A program made the translations under genes and the position numbers. From the NCBI RefSeq assembly GCF_009720525.1, contig NZ_CP043930.1, forward strand, positions 620,001 to 684,000: a stretch of 64,000 nt of DNA, written 5' to 3'. This document shows, piece by piece, positions 29,342-39,240 of this stretch. The notes beneath the pieces are model-generated. The model did no database searches and was not told the DNA's origin. It saw only the letters and a program-made list of their open reading frames with translations. The stretch's first letter is position 1, and each line of letters begins with the position of its first letter. This DNA comes from Gimesia benthica. Its GTDB lineage: Bacteria; Planctomycetota; Planctomycetia; Planctomycetales; Planctomycetaceae.

Positions 29342-30400
29342 TTATCTGCAGCCGAGTTCATGGACCATTTCAACAAGCGTTTTGACTTTGTCTGGATTCA
29401 TATCAGGCATCACGCCATGTCCGAGGTTAAAGATATGGCCGTTGCGACCGCCGGCGGCATCGAGGACGGACTTTGCTTTCTGCTTGAGAACCGGCAGATC
29501 GGCATAGAGAGCAATCGGATCCAGATTTCCCTGAACGGCTACCTCTGGACCGAGGATTTCCCAGGCATCTGCGAGGTTAATTCGCCAGTCGAGCCCAAAG
29601 ACCTGACCGCCGGTCTGCTTCTGCAGTGGGATCAGGGCGGGGTTCCCTGTCATGAAGTTAATGACAGGAGCATGATCCTGTACCCCGGCTACCAGCTTCG
29701 CGGTATAAGGCTGAACGTACCGCTGATAATCTTCAGGGGAAAGACAGCCAGCCCAGCTATCGAAGATCTGTACGGCTTGGCATCCGGCTGTGATCTGACG
29801 TTGCAGATAGATGATGAGGTTGTCAACGAAGCGGTTCATCAGGGCATCCCAGGCAACCGGATCGTTATACATAATCTGCTTGGTACGTCGGTAATTTTTT
29901 GAACTTCCCCCTTCGATGGCATAGCTCGCCAGGGTAAAGGGGCAGCCGGCAAAACCGAGCAGAGGAATATTTTTCGGCAAGTCGGCACGGATCAGCTTGA
30001 CGGCATCAAAGACAAATTCCAGGCAGTTCATATCAGCGATATCTGTCAGACGATCAACCTGGGAAGATTCCTGAATCGGATTGTGAATGACTGGGCCTTC
30101 GCCTTTGACATATTCCAGATTCAAGCCCATCGGCTCGAGAATCGGCAGTAAATCAGCGAACAGGATGGCAGCATCCACCCCCAGTACACTCTGTGCAGTG
30201 AGAGTGACTTCAGCTGCGAGTTCGGGAGTTTTACAGAGTTCAATGAAGGTGACCCGATTGCGAACTTCCATGTATTCCGGCAGATAACGCCCTGCCTGTC
30301 GCATGATCCAGATGGGGGTGGTATCAACGGGCTCGCGACGGACAGCCTTCATAAACCGACTGTTTTGACAATAGGCTGTATCAGCCTGCGGCGAATTCAT
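29342..30400 (-). CDS. hemE: Uroporphyrinogen decarboxylase
   Basis: A 352-residue HemE. The N-terminus has the family signature PIWIMRQAGRYLPEY with the substrate-binding Arg, and GFAGCPFTLASY is the second signature. It removes four carboxyl groups from uroporphyrinogen III to make coproporphyrinogen III in the cytoplasm. It lies between hemD (126 bases upstream) and hemG (54 bases downstream), all on the minus strand, a haem operon. Length matches the family. Confidence 0.95.
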   Translation of the reverse strand: MNSPQADTAYCQNSRFMKAVRREPVDTTPIWIMRQAGRYLPEYMEVRNRVTFIELCKTPELAAEVTLTAQSVLGVDAAILFADLLPILEPMGLNLEYVKGEGPVIHNPIQESSQVDRLTDIADMNCLEFVFDAVKLIRADLPKNIPLLGFAGCPFTLASYAIEGGSSKNYRRTKQIMYNDPVAWDALMNRFVDNLIIYLQRQITAGCQAVQIFDSWAGCLSPEDYQRYVQPYTAKLVAGVQDHAPVINFMTGNPALIPLQKQTGGQVFGLDWRINLADAWEILGPEVAVQGNLDPIALYADLPVLKQKAKSVLDAAGGRNGHIFNLGHGVMPDMNPDKVKTLVEMVHELGCR

Positions 30401-30526
30401 TCTATTTCTTTCCGGTACGTAACGTATTGAGTATATCTATCAGGTGGGAATATTCTATCAGGTAGGTCGGTCTTCTGAAATTCAGGGCAGCATCGATTCC
30501 GGAATCAGGTCAGGAGACTGGATGAG

Positions 30527-31357
30527 TCATTTTTTCCGGGCCAGGATTTCAGGAGCAGATTCTAAGGCCCCTTTAACCAGCGGCCCCATTTTAGGTGGGC
30601 TCGATTCGTAGTCGATAGGGAGCCCCTCCTGATTCAGGGCCTCAGAGCAGGCGGGACCGACTGAAGCGATCATGGCTCTGGCTGCTGCAATGAGCCATTT
30701 ATCGCGGACTTGTTCCTCTTCAGCAATCTGCAGAACATGAGACACCTGCTGTGCACTCGTGAACATCAGGATGTCAAAATCTCCTCTGATCGTCGCATGA
30801 ACTGCATTTCGTAGCCCGGAAGTATCTTCAGGAAGCGCCCAGCGATAGACGGTCACCGGCATCACCTGGGCTCCCCGGTTTCGGAGTTCGTCATAAAATT
30901 CCTGAACCGGCTTTCCGTATTCCTGAACGACAATGTGCTTACCGGTCACGGAGAATTCTTTTTCATCCCAGATCGAAATAATTTCGTGCCAGGTATTGGG
31001 TTCCGGGGCGGAATAATGAATGGGAACTTCCCAGTTGCGAAGTACAACAGTTGGCTTAGGCCCGCGCACCGTCACAATTGTTTTTCGCAAAGTGTCGAGA
31101 ACCTTTTCCCGGGGATAATATGCCTCTGCAGCCTGAAGCAGAGCTGTAGCTCCGACTCCGGTCAGAAAGACAATCACATCGATTTCACCACGAAACAACC
31201 GTTCGCAAAACGCTTTAACCTGCGCATTGTCTTCCAATGGGATTTCATCCATGGAGTGCACCAGAGTAGGAATCCCCTGATTGCGTTTGATCAGAGCCTG
31301 CATGGCGTCCTGTTTTCGACTTTCAAAACTACAGACGCGTAAACGGGGAGCATTCAT
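30527..31357 (-). CDS. hemD: Uroporphyrinogen-III synthase
   Basis: A 276-residue HemD-type protein with the expected two-domain weak sequence pattern: VCSFESRKQDAMQALI at the start, DVIVFLTGVGATALL and FDILMFTSAQQVSHVL for the paired beta-alpha units, and IASVGPACSEAL near the C-terminus. The enzyme cyclises hydroxymethylbilane with inversion of ring D. Its position upstream of hemE and hemG supports the call, because the family is otherwise poorly conserved. Confidence 0.9.
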   Translation of the reverse strand: MNAPRLRVCSFESRKQDAMQALIKRNQGIPTLVHSMDEIPLEDNAQVKAFCERLFRGEIDVIVFLTGVGATALLQAAEAYYPREKVLDTLRKTIVTVRGPKPTVVLRNWEVPIHYSAPEPNTWHEIISIWDEKEFSVTGKHIVVQEYGKPVQEFYDELRNRGAQVMPVTVYRWALPEDTSGLRNAVHATIRGDFDILMFTSAQQVSHVLQIAEEEQVRDKWLIAAARAMIASVGPACSEALNQEGLPIDYESSPPKMGPLVKGALESAPEILARKK

Positions 31358-31453
31358 AGAGCGAGTTTCACTGTAAACGTAAACAAAAGAGGGTGGCTGT
31401 GCAGTTATTATAGAGCGCGCAACAGAGACATTGAATGACCGATTTGCAGTTTC

Positions 31454-32425
31454 TTAGAGAGAACCTGTATTTCGGCGACAGGATCCCAGCCACTCACGAA
31501 ATTCTGCATCAACTGCAGAGAGATCATCCACGTTCAGGATCTGACACAAGGTCAGTCGGCCTGTGGGGTCAGAAGCCTGATTCGTTCTGAGTTTGCGATA
31601 GAATGGAGAGAGGAGATTCTTTTGTTGCAGATACAGACAGAAACAACGAGCGTAAGCATATGTCAGAGCTTCCCGATCCGTTCGAATTCTGGCCTGGACC
31701 ACAAGATCATTGAGAGGTGGAAGCTGATTTCGCTCTAGAGCAGATAACAGGATCTGAACCCTCCAGTTAGTCGTCCCCAAAAGTCGATTACCCTGGTCGG
31801 AAAACTCACACTGCTCATGTAGAGAAGCGAGACCTTCGTCAAACCATTCCGGCATGTCAGGATAATCGACCTCGGCCAGTGCGTGGGTCAATTCATGTCC
31901 CAAAGTTCCGCTACCTGTGGTCAGGTTCAGGACAATCCGCAACTCATCAGCCATGAAGTAACCATAATAAGATCCGGTCTGCCGCTGATCCAGATCGCGA
32001 GCGACCTGCTGATACCGTTCCTGGCTGGAAAGAGCGACAATTGTGACAGGTTGATCTGGTTTCGTGTCAAAATATGAGACATTCAGTGCGTACTCTGTCG
32101 GCTGGATCGCTTTGCGGTAAAGTGCATCAAGAGTGCTGACCTCATAATCACCAATCAGAACATAAGGTGCGATGATTAGACAATTGGTCGGTAGGGAAAT
32201 GCGTTTCTGAATTGCTTGCGCCTGTAACTCGCAAGCCGTCTGAAGCTGCAAGGATACTGATTCAGAAGGTCTATCTGGAAGGGCTTGCCAGGATTCTGGT
32301 GGGCTGAGGCGAACGACATTTGCCAGTGCGCGGTTCTCCTCTGTACCAGAAAATACCAGGAGGTAAAATCCGGCGATCAGGCCAAGTGGCCCGGCGATCA
32401 GCAGAGTAGTGCGATGAAAAGACAA
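31454..32425 (-). CDS. Membrane-anchored HExxH metalloprotease-like protein
   Basis: A 323-residue protein with an N-terminal hydrophobic anchor (about residues 7-28). The zinc motif GHELTHALAE is followed 15 or so residues later by WFDEGLASLHE, whose Glu completes a gluzincin site, as in the protein at 6757-7749, but there is no thioredoxin domain. I chose TTG at 32423-32425 because AAAGG sits six bases upstream and no in-frame ATG exists near the N-terminus; a TTG two codons earlier is possible. Located just upstream of hemD on the same strand. Target protein unknown. Confidence 0.68.
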   Translation of the reverse strand: MSFHRTTLLIAGPLGLIAGFYLLVFSGTEENRALANVVRLSPPESWQALPDRPSESVSLQLQTACELQAQAIQKRISLPTNCLIIAPYVLIGDYEVSTLDALYRKAIQPTEYALNVSYFDTKPDQPVTIVALSSQERYQQVARDLDQRQTGSYYGYFMADELRIVLNLTTGSGTLGHELTHALAEVDYPDMPEWFDEGLASLHEQCEFSDQGNRLLGTTNWRVQILLSALERNQLPPLNDLVVQARIRTDREALTYAYARCFCLYLQQKNLLSPFYRKLRTNQASDPTGRLTLCQILNVDDLSAVDAEFREWLGSCRRNTGSL

Positions 32426-32762
32426 AAGCAAACCTTTGACAAAGTCGGTCTGACATGAATTCAGACTGCCTCAAATGACAGATGGATCTATCAAAAAGAT
32501 GACATGTAATTATAGATCACCTGCCGATGGTCCACTTGAGTAAAGCTTGCCGGTTTTTGAAATTTAGAACATGTTGCAGCCCGCTTGAATATATTATCTG
32601 CCTTGATCGCCGCGAATTGCCTAATCATCAAAACCCTCATGACTGGTTCAATTTAACAGATGGCCTAATATTGTTCCCGGAGATGCAGAAAGAACGCGGT
32701 AAAACCCCATCAAGGATCAGTAACAATCTAACCGAAATCTTGTTATACTGGACTTACCGATT
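32426..32762. other. Intergenic region between the divergent peptidase and glgB genes
   Basis: It must hold both promoters. A TTATACT box near 32740-32746 could be the -10 element of glgB, but the -35 side is poor. No gene is supported. Confidence 0.3.
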
Positions 32763-34835
32763 ATGATGACGCAGAGGCCGACTGTACCATCAGATACTGA
32801 ATACAGACCCTTAAAACAGATCAAAATGAGCCAATCTTTTCATCCTGAAACAAACCCAAACCGCCCCAATGTTCCGTGGCGGCCCCAAAGCCTGCACAAT
32901 AAGATTCAGACTCGTCGACCATTATTTACCTCCGCCGAACTTCACGCACTAAAGACAGGAATGCATTGCACCATGTACCAATCAATGGGAGCTCACCCCG
33001 ACGAAGTTAATGGAATTAAAGGCACACGCTTCGCTGTCTGGGCACCAAATGCACAGGAAGTCTGTGTGATCTGTGATCGCAACCACTGGAAACATGGAGA
33101 AAATCACCTTCATTCCAGTGATGCAGGAGTCTGGTCGGGGTTTCTCCCGGAGGTAGGCCAGGGAGACGCTTACAAATTCAGTCTGCGAGGCCAGAACGGT
33201 GAGTTCTTCGAAAAGAGCGATCCCTACGCTTTTTACTCCGAACTGCGCCCGAAGACCGCTTCGATCGTTTATGATATTGAAAACTTCCCCTGGCAGGACC
33301 AGCAGTGGTTACGAAAACGCCTGGAGACCAACTGGCATAATGAACCTGTTTCAATTTATGAAGTCCATTTGGGTTCCTGGAAACGCCCCAAAGACGGGCG
33401 ACAGTTCTTTTCTTATCGGGAACTGGCCAAGGAACTGGTCGATTATGTGCATCAGATGGGCTACACCCACATTCAGCTGATGCCTGTCACAGAGCACCCG
33501 TTCGATGGATCCTGGGGCTACCAGACGACCGGTTATTTCGCACCAACCAGCCGGTTCGGCACCCCGCATGATCTGATGTATTTCGTAGATTACTGCCATC
33601 AGGCGGGCGTCGGCGTACTTTTCGACTGGGTTCCCGGCCATTTTCCCACAGATGGTCACTCCCTCGGCCGTTTCGACGGCACCTGCCTATACGAACACGC
33701 AGACCCTCGCAAAGGGTTCCACCCCGACTGGGGAACCTACATTTTTAATTACGGGCGGAACGAAGTTCGCGATTTCCTGCTGTCGAGTGCCCATTTCTGG
33801 ATTGATAAGTATCACTTTGACGGCCTCCGCGTAGATGCCGTTGCCTCAATGCTGTATCTGGACTATTCACGAGAGGAAGGGGAGTGGGTTCCCAACCCCA
33901 GCGGAGGCCGTGAAAATCTGGAAGCAATTCAGTTCCTGAAGGACGCAAACATCAGCCTGCACGGAGCCTATCCGGGAATTCTCACGATTGCCGAAGAATC
34001 TACCTCCTGGGGAGGTGTATCACACCCGGTTTATAACGGAGGACTAGGCTTCAGCATGAAATGGGATATGGGCTGGATGAACGACACCTTGCGTTACATG
34101 CATTTCGATCCGATTTATCGATCACATCACCAGGGCGAACTTTCTTTTCGCATGATCTATGCTTTTACAGAAAACTTTGTACTGCCTTTATCGCACGATG
34201 AAGTCGTACACGGTAAACGTTCTCTGCTATCCCAGATGCCTGGCGATCTGTGGCAACAATTCGCAAATCTAAGACTGTTGTACGGATATCAATACACAAT
34301 GCCAGGCAAAAAACTGCTCTTTATGGGGGGAGAACTGGCACAGTGGACCGAATGGAATCATGATAACGAACTTGACTGGAAACTGATCGGTCACGAAAAA
34401 CATGATGGGATTCGTCGCCTGATCGGTGACCTGAACTACTTATACCGCACCGAAAAATCTCTATATGAGACTGATTTTTCTCAGGAAGGATTCTCCTGGC
34501 TCCAGTGTGATGACTCGAAAAACAGCGTATTTGCATTCCAGCGAAATTCGACAGATGATGAGGAGCACGTCATTGTGATTGCAAACTTCACACCTGTGCC
34601 AAGGGAAGGCTATCGAATTGGGGTCCCCAAAGCGGGTTACTACCATGAAATCATTAATAGTGACGCCAAGATTTACGGTGGTTCCAATATCGGAAATGCA
34701 GGTGGGGTCTACAGCGAGAAAATCAGCAGTCATGGTAAGAACGACAGTATCACGTTGAATTTGCCCCCGCTGGCATTGCTGATTATGAAACCGGTAGCAG
34801 CACCGCAGAAGAAAATAAAATCGGACACAAAGTAG
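32763..34835 (+). CDS. glgB: 1,4-alpha-glucan branching enzyme
   Basis: A 690-residue GH13 branching enzyme that makes alpha-1,6 branches in glycogen. An N-terminal CBM48 region ([14 protein letters not shown], about 85-98) precedes the TIM barrel. The catalytic set is complete: nucleophile Asp in [17 protein letters not shown], acid/base Glu in IAEEST and the [10 protein letters not shown] transition-state pair. The C-terminal beta domain is present, and the length is usual. Two in-frame ATGs (32763, 32766) compete; an ATG 63 bases in is a third candidate. No other glycogen gene is in the window. Confidence 0.95.
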   Translation: MMTQRPTVPSDTEYRPLKQIKMSQSFHPETNPNRPNVPWRPQSLHNKIQTRRPLFTSAELHALKTGMHCTMYQSMGAHPDEVNGIKGTRFAVWAPNAQEVCVICDRNHWKHGENHLHSSDAGVWSGFLPEVGQGDAYKFSLRGQNGEFFEKSDPYAFYSELRPKTASIVYDIENFPWQDQQWLRKRLETNWHNEPVSIYEVHLGSWKRPKDGRQFFSYRELAKELVDYVHQMGYTHIQLMPVTEHPFDGSWGYQTTGYFAPTSRFGTPHDLMYFVDYCHQAGVGVLFDWVPGHFPTDGHSLGRFDGTCLYEHADPRKGFHPDWGTYIFNYGRNEVRDFLLSSAHFWIDKYHFDGLRVDAVASMLYLDYSREEGEWVPNPSGGRENLEAIQFLKDANISLHGAYPGILTIAEESTSWGGVSHPVYNGGLGFSMKWDMGWMNDTLRYMHFDPIYRSHHQGELSFRMIYAFTENFVLPLSHDEVVHGKRSLLSQMPGDLWQQFANLRLLYGYQYTMPGKKLLFMGGELAQWTEWNHDNELDWKLIGHEKHDGIRRLIGDLNYLYRTEKSLYETDFSQEGFSWLQCDDSKNSVFAFQRNSTDDEEHVIVIANFTPVPREGYRIGVPKAGYYHEIINSDAKIYGGSNIGNAGGVYSEKISSHGKNDSITLNLPPLALLIMKPVAAPQKKIKSDTK

Positions 34836-35393
34836 AATACGTGTTTTGGGGATGCCAGATGGTACTGAACATCTTCTAGTACCCGTGCAGATAGAGAAAT
34901 TCTGCAAAGAAAAGGGTGGAAATTGCGGTTCCACCATTCTATGATGTTGAACTTATCAGCACATTTTGCGTGCTGATAAAAAAGGACGCCGCTGAGTGTA
35001 TAGGCGCTCGCCCAAACAGTCCCGACGAGGGAAAGTTCGGCTATACTCCCCAGCAGCGTATCCTTTGGTGAAGTTCAAGTCAGAGTGAGGAAGTTGCTCG
35101 TTTCCTCACTCTGTAGCTGAGAATAAAGCAAACATCGTACCAGCGACAATCCCATCTCAAACGCATTTCCATAAGTCCATATCTCAAAGCGACTTACAAT
35201 ATAAAAATATTATTTCTTTTTTTACAACCACCCTCCAAACTCCAAATCTGCCCTCCTCGAAGGCATTTTGCTGCTTAGATACACAGCAGATGGTTATCAA
35301 ATGTGCTGCCAAAGATTCAGATAGAGTTATTCCGGGTAATCGTCTACTATGAAGGTTAAATAAAAGAATCAGGGACTTGCTGAGGATTGATGA
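34836..35393. other. Hairpin-rich intergenic region after glgB
   Basis: Besides the candidate RNA described separately, the region holds several small inverted repeats: GGTACT/AGTACC (34861-34883), GCAGA/TCTGC (about 34888-34906) and GGTGGAA/TTCCACC (34915-34935). AATAT/ATATT at 35198-35211 followed by T-rich DNA to 35223 may be a weak plus-strand terminator. No protein gene is supported. Confidence 0.45.
34978..35113 (-). ncRNA. Candidate structured small RNA, family unknown
   Basis: On the minus strand a 12-bp hairpin (35102-35113 with 35081-35092) is followed by a linker and then a long branched stem: 35061-35063 and 35054-35058 pair with 34984-34986 and 34990-34994, and 35041-35046 pairs with 34998-35003, enclosing a smaller fold. 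The stem is followed directly by six T on the minus strand (34978-34983), a normal intrinsic terminator. It ends tail to tail with glgB. I recognise no Rfam family. A plus-strand structure is also possible. The exact 5-prime end is unknown; a weak promoter upstream around 35120-35145 can be imagined but not supported. Confidence 0.45.
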
Positions 35394-36746
35394 TTGCATA
35401 ATCCCTCGACTGGTCCAGTCAGAATCATTTCTTGTGCTGATGGTGATTTCTTGTCTGACTTAGAACTTCAAGAATGGTCGCGTTACACGGGACCTGCGTG
35501 TTGGTATTCACTATCCTATCCCGGTGACTGGGTCAAAGATGAGAAAGATGGGATTCTGCAACTCAGCCCCCCGGAAGGTGAGTCCACTCTTACTATCAGC
35601 TGTCACTGGAAATCAGTCCTGCCGCAGACCTCTACAGTTGCTGGTATGGAAATGGATTTCGATCAACTGTTTGTCAGGCATCGTAATATCCAGCAGCGCA
35701 CCCCGTTAGCAATCGAACATGAATCGAGTGCCTATTCTGGTGAAGCCATCATTCAAAAGAAACAGAGCTGGTGGCAAAACCTGGTGTCGTGGATCCCCGG
35801 TTTCCCCCAGAACTGGCAGTTCTGGAACCTGTGGTTGATACGTGAGCGATCAATCCAGATGGTCGTCACCTATTTTTATGATCCGCGAATTAAAGACGAA
35901 CATTTTAACATCGTACAGCAAATCTTACACTCGATTCAGATTACTCTCGATCCTGCACAACCTCCAGAACTATTCGCACGGGAAGTCCTGACTCTGGCAG
36001 AAGCGAAGTTCCCACTGATTTCTTCACATTTATTACCGGGGTTCCGGCTCAAATTTGGTGAAGCAGAGTTGAATCTGAGCAATTTTTATCGAGCCTATCT
36101 GAATTCCCGATCTGAATTCGAGAAAAATATCACGACAGCCCTCGCCACGATTCTGCAGATCAATGAATGGGGAACCGATCAAACGGAACCGGAATTTGAA
36201 CAGGTGCGGGATCGAATCATGCCGATCCTGTTATCCCGAGACTCTTGGCAGAACCATTTTCCCAATTTTGTCGGGGAGAACTGGATTGCGAATCTGGCCA
36301 TCCTGTATGTGGTCGACGAATCGAACGCGTACTGGTATATTCATGAGAAGCTGCTGGAAAAGTGGGGAATCAACTGTGAAGAAATTCATGAGTTGGCCCT
36401 GACAAACCTGGACCGATATTTTGAGTATCACCAGATCGAGTTAATCTGCATGTCCCGGGAAGACGGGCCAGACATGATCATTCAAAGTAAACCTGATGCT
36501 TATAATGCATCTCAGGTACTGAGTCGGGGCTTTTATCAGCAGGCACGCCGGTTTCTGGGAAGCGAATTTCTGGCCGGAGTCCCCAACCGTGACTTTCTGC
36601 TGGCGCTCAGCTTAAGTGAGTCACAGATAATTGAAAAAATTCAGCACAATATTGCCTGTGATTATTTGAAAATGGACCACCCGCTTACGGATCAGTTACT
36701 GGTTGTCACTGCGGATGGAGTCAGCGAATATTGCGGTGTAGGCTGA
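35394..36746 (+). CDS. DUF1444 protein with an N-terminal PsbP-like half
   Basis: A 450-residue protein in two halves. Residues about 20-185 look like the PsbP/DUF1795-type beta sheet (WYSLSYPGDWVKDEKDGILQLSPPE). From about residue 195 to the end it matches the DUF1444 (YtpQ) pattern, with GENWIANLAILYVVDE and VPNRDFLLALS. The role of either domain is not established. No ATG is available near the N-terminus; TTG at 35394, with GAGG nine bases upstream and stops just before it, is the likely start. It follows a structured intergenic region. Confidence 0.68.
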   Translation: MHNPSTGPVRIISCADGDFLSDLELQEWSRYTGPACWYSLSYPGDWVKDEKDGILQLSPPEGESTLTISCHWKSVLPQTSTVAGMEMDFDQLFVRHRNIQQRTPLAIEHESSAYSGEAIIQKKQSWWQNLVSWIPGFPQNWQFWNLWLIRERSIQMVVTYFYDPRIKDEHFNIVQQILHSIQITLDPAQPPELFAREVLTLAEAKFPLISSHLLPGFRLKFGEAELNLSNFYRAYLNSRSEFEKNITTALATILQINEWGTDQTEPEFEQVRDRIMPILLSRDSWQNHFPNFVGENWIANLAILYVVDESNAYWYIHEKLLEKWGINCEEIHELALTNLDRYFEYHQIELICMSREDGPDMIIQSKPDAYNASQVLSRGFYQQARRFLGSEFLAGVPNRDFLLALSLSESQIIEKIQHNIACDYLKMDHPLTDQLLVVTADGVSEYCGVG

Positions 36747-36775
36747 TTCTGGATTTCTAAAGTGATGAAAGAGTA

Positions 36776-37594
36776 ATGCAACAGGAATTAAATATCTTCT
36801 CCGAGAGACCGGGTGAATTCATCACAATGGGAACTGGAACCAGCGTGGGAATTCCCATCGTTGGCTGTGACTGTGAAGTCTGCACATCCCCCAATCCGAA
36901 GAACCAGAGAGGACGCACTTCCGTATATATAGGCGCTCCTGAAGGTGGCTTTTTAATAGACACACCACCTGAGCTAAGACTGCAAATGCTACGGGAAAAT
37001 ATCCCCTGGGTTCACGCGGTACTCTATACTCATGGCCATGCCGACCATCTATTCGGTCTGGATGATGTCAGAATCAGCGGTTATCGACTGGAAAAATCGG
37101 TTACGCTCCACTGTGAAGAAATCGTGGAACAACAGATTCGCCGTTCTTTCAACTATGCTTTTGAAGAACCTACCCACAATCTTCACCACATGTCGAGGCC
37201 AAGGCTGGATTTCCAACGTGTCACCTTGGAACCTTTTGACCTCCTGGGCTTGAGAATTCAACCTATCCGACTGATGCATGGCACACTGCCAATCCTGGGA
37301 TACAGGATTAATGACATCGCTTTCTGCACCGATGTTAGTCAGATCCCGGAGGAGAGCTGGCAGCACCTGGAAGGTCTGGAGTACCTGATTATCGATGCCT
37401 TAAGAATCAAACCACACCCCACACACTTTAATCTGGAACAGGGGCTGGAAGTCGTTGAGAAGGTAAAACCCAGGCGTGCTTACTTCACGCATATCTCTCA
37501 CTCGCTTGAGCATGAAGAAACGAACGCCAGTCTGCCTGAGCATGTCGAACTGGCATTCGATGGTCTGTCATTGCCCTTAAGTGCGGCGAAGTGA
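36776..37594 (+). CDS. MBL-fold metallohydrolase, PhnP-like
   Basis: A 272-residue metallo-beta-lactamase protein of the PhnP type. GTGTSVGIPIVGCDCEVC carries the extra zinc-binding cysteines of the family, and THGHADHLFGLDD the two-metal site; further ligands are the His in RLMHG and the C-terminal THISH. PhnP hydrolyses cyclic phosphate intermediates in phosphonate breakdown, but no phn genes are present here, so I keep to a phosphodiesterase-type activity. It is 29 bases after the DUF1444 gene, possibly one transcript. Confidence 0.85.
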   Translation: MQQELNIFSERPGEFITMGTGTSVGIPIVGCDCEVCTSPNPKNQRGRTSVYIGAPEGGFLIDTPPELRLQMLRENIPWVHAVLYTHGHADHLFGLDDVRISGYRLEKSVTLHCEEIVEQQIRRSFNYAFEEPTHNLHHMSRPRLDFQRVTLEPFDLLGLRIQPIRLMHGTLPILGYRINDIAFCTDVSQIPEESWQHLEGLEYLIIDALRIKPHPTHFNLEQGLEVVEKVKPRRAYFTHISHSLEHEETNASLPEHVELAFDGLSLPLSAAK

Positions 37595-37602
37595 TTCTCC
37601 AG

Positions 37603-38982
37603 TTACGGAAGCTGGAGCTTCATTCCCGGCATGATGTAATTTGCATTCTTCAGTAGATCACGGTTTTTCTGGTAGATCTGAAACGCAGCGGAACGTTTAC
37701 CATAAATCCGCAGAGCGATTGACTCCAGTGTATCTCCCTTCTGAATTACATAGGTCTTCGCTTGTTCGCCGTGAGTGCTGCTTTTAGACTCATCAGGTAG
37801 ACGTTCAAACAGATCTTCTACAATTTCATCCACATTTTCAGGTTGGATCTGAGAGAGTGAATGCCCAATACGTGTTCCCTTATCTGTGGTCCCTGGTGTC
37901 AGAGGCGAGCGGGGGACAGGAATGAACTTACGGTAACTGTCAGGAATTGAATTCATTCCAGTTGAGTCTTCCAGCTGTTGAGAACTCAATGAATTTTCGA
38001 GCTGCTTAACGGCTTGCCCAACATCCTGCGCATCAGGAACTCCTTTTTCTGTTGACTGAGACAGTGACTCGATCAGCCCTTCAAACTGAACCGAGCCATT
38101 CTCTGATTTGAGCTTAGGCTGAGAAACCATCTGCCCCATTGTTCGTTTGCCTGAAACAGCAGGAGTTCCAGTATTAGTTTGCCGACCTGCTGACTGTGGT
38201 TTCATTTCAGAAGTCGGATAGACAGGAATCCGTAATTTCATACCCTCTCGAATGTCATTCGGACTACGAAGCTGATCGCGATTGATATTGAATATTTCCC
38301 GATATTTGCGGCTCGTCCCCAAGTAACGAATTGAAATTTCAGACAGAGTTTCGCCTGATCGCACTGTATGAACGCGATACTGCAGCGGACGTCTCTCGCC
38401 ACTGTTTATTGGCTCTGGACTCCGCTGAGCCGGATTCACCTCCCAGGCATTATTATGCGCGGGTTTACGTGTTTCGTTCTTGAGAGGATCTGAACCTTGC
38501 GTTGAATCAGGAGCCTGCGGTTGTGTGAATGTTTGATTCTGGTTGGGCTCAAATTGATCATCTGCAAGATCCGAACTGGTAAACTGATTTTCAATCGTAA
38601 CTTCTTCTTCCGGAAGTTCGATCTCTTTCAGAAAATCAGGCATTTCTCCCCAGCGTTCGGCGTTGCCGGACTTAGCTTGTCCGCCTGGTTTTGTATGAGA
38701 AATAGTTGGAACAGCAACTCCGGTTTCTTTCGTGCCCCGAGGTGAGTCCGAAATTCCGGTCAGAGTCTGCTCACTTCCGAGCTGAGTATCCAGCGGGTCT
38801 TTAGTCGAGGAACCCAGATAGGGCGTTCGATCTTTATCAGCGATCTGTTCATCCAGATAGTGGGGGTCATTGAGTTCTGGAATCTCAACGGTGGTATTCT
38901 TTTCCTGGCGTAGACAAAATGCGCCAACGAAACCAATTACCAGTAACGCTAAAGCTAAACCGACTTTTTTATCTTGATGCAT
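37603..38982 (-). CDS. LysM-domain envelope protein
   Basis: A 459-residue protein anchored by an N-terminal helix (about 7-24). A first LysM domain (YRVHTVRSGETLSEISIRYL, about 202-250) and a second at the extreme C-terminus (YVIQKGDTLESIALRIYG, about 412-459) are separated by low-complexity Gln/Ser/Pro-rich linkers. LysM binds peptidoglycan or related glycans, so it probably tethers something to the cell wall. Convergent with the PhnP-like gene and 258 bases downstream of the GspA-like ATPase on the same strand. Confidence 0.88.
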   Translation of the reverse strand: MHQDKKVGLALALLVIGFVGAFCLRQEKNTTVEIPELNDPHYLDEQIADKDRTPYLGSSTKDPLDTQLGSEQTLTGISDSPRGTKETGVAVPTISHTKPGGQAKSGNAERWGEMPDFLKEIELPEEEVTIENQFTSSDLADDQFEPNQNQTFTQPQAPDSTQGSDPLKNETRKPAHNNAWEVNPAQRSPEPINSGERRPLQYRVHTVRSGETLSEISIRYLGTSRKYREIFNINRDQLRSPNDIREGMKLRIPVYPTSEMKPQSAGRQTNTGTPAVSGKRTMGQMVSQPKLKSENGSVQFEGLIESLSQSTEKGVPDAQDVGQAVKQLENSLSSQQLEDSTGMNSIPDSYRKFIPVPRSPLTPGTTDKGTRIGHSLSQIQPENVDEIVEDLFERLPDESKSSTHGEQAKTYVIQKGDTLESIALRIYGKRSAAFQIYQKNRDLLKNANYIMPGMKLQLP

Positions 38983-39240
38983 TAGAACCTCGCCTCGAAT
39001 AAACGCAGTGTAGTAATGCGTATCGGGCGAAGTTCTTTAAAAGAAAATCAGAAATTGAGCAGATCGGCTAAGCGCAGAAAGATCCTCCTTCCAGTATCAC
39101 ACTTGAGTGGATCATGCTGAAAATACGGAGAACGGTCAGAACAGCCCCATCAGTTGATCAGGCTGTAGTGATTAAATTGATCGGCGAAAAGAGCGTGACT
39201 CTGACGTGCCATCTCATCCGGGGGAAGACTACACCTCTGA

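Noticed and set aside
34953-34979. Hairpin TTATCAGCAC/GTGCTGATAA as a terminator of glgB
   Set aside because: On the plus strand the stem is followed by A, not T, so it is not an intrinsic terminator for glgB.
35011-35050. Plus-strand resemblance to RNase P RNA (ACAGTC ... GAGGGAAAGT)
   Set aside because: The later conserved regions and the proper length are absent; the match is too short to support rnpB.
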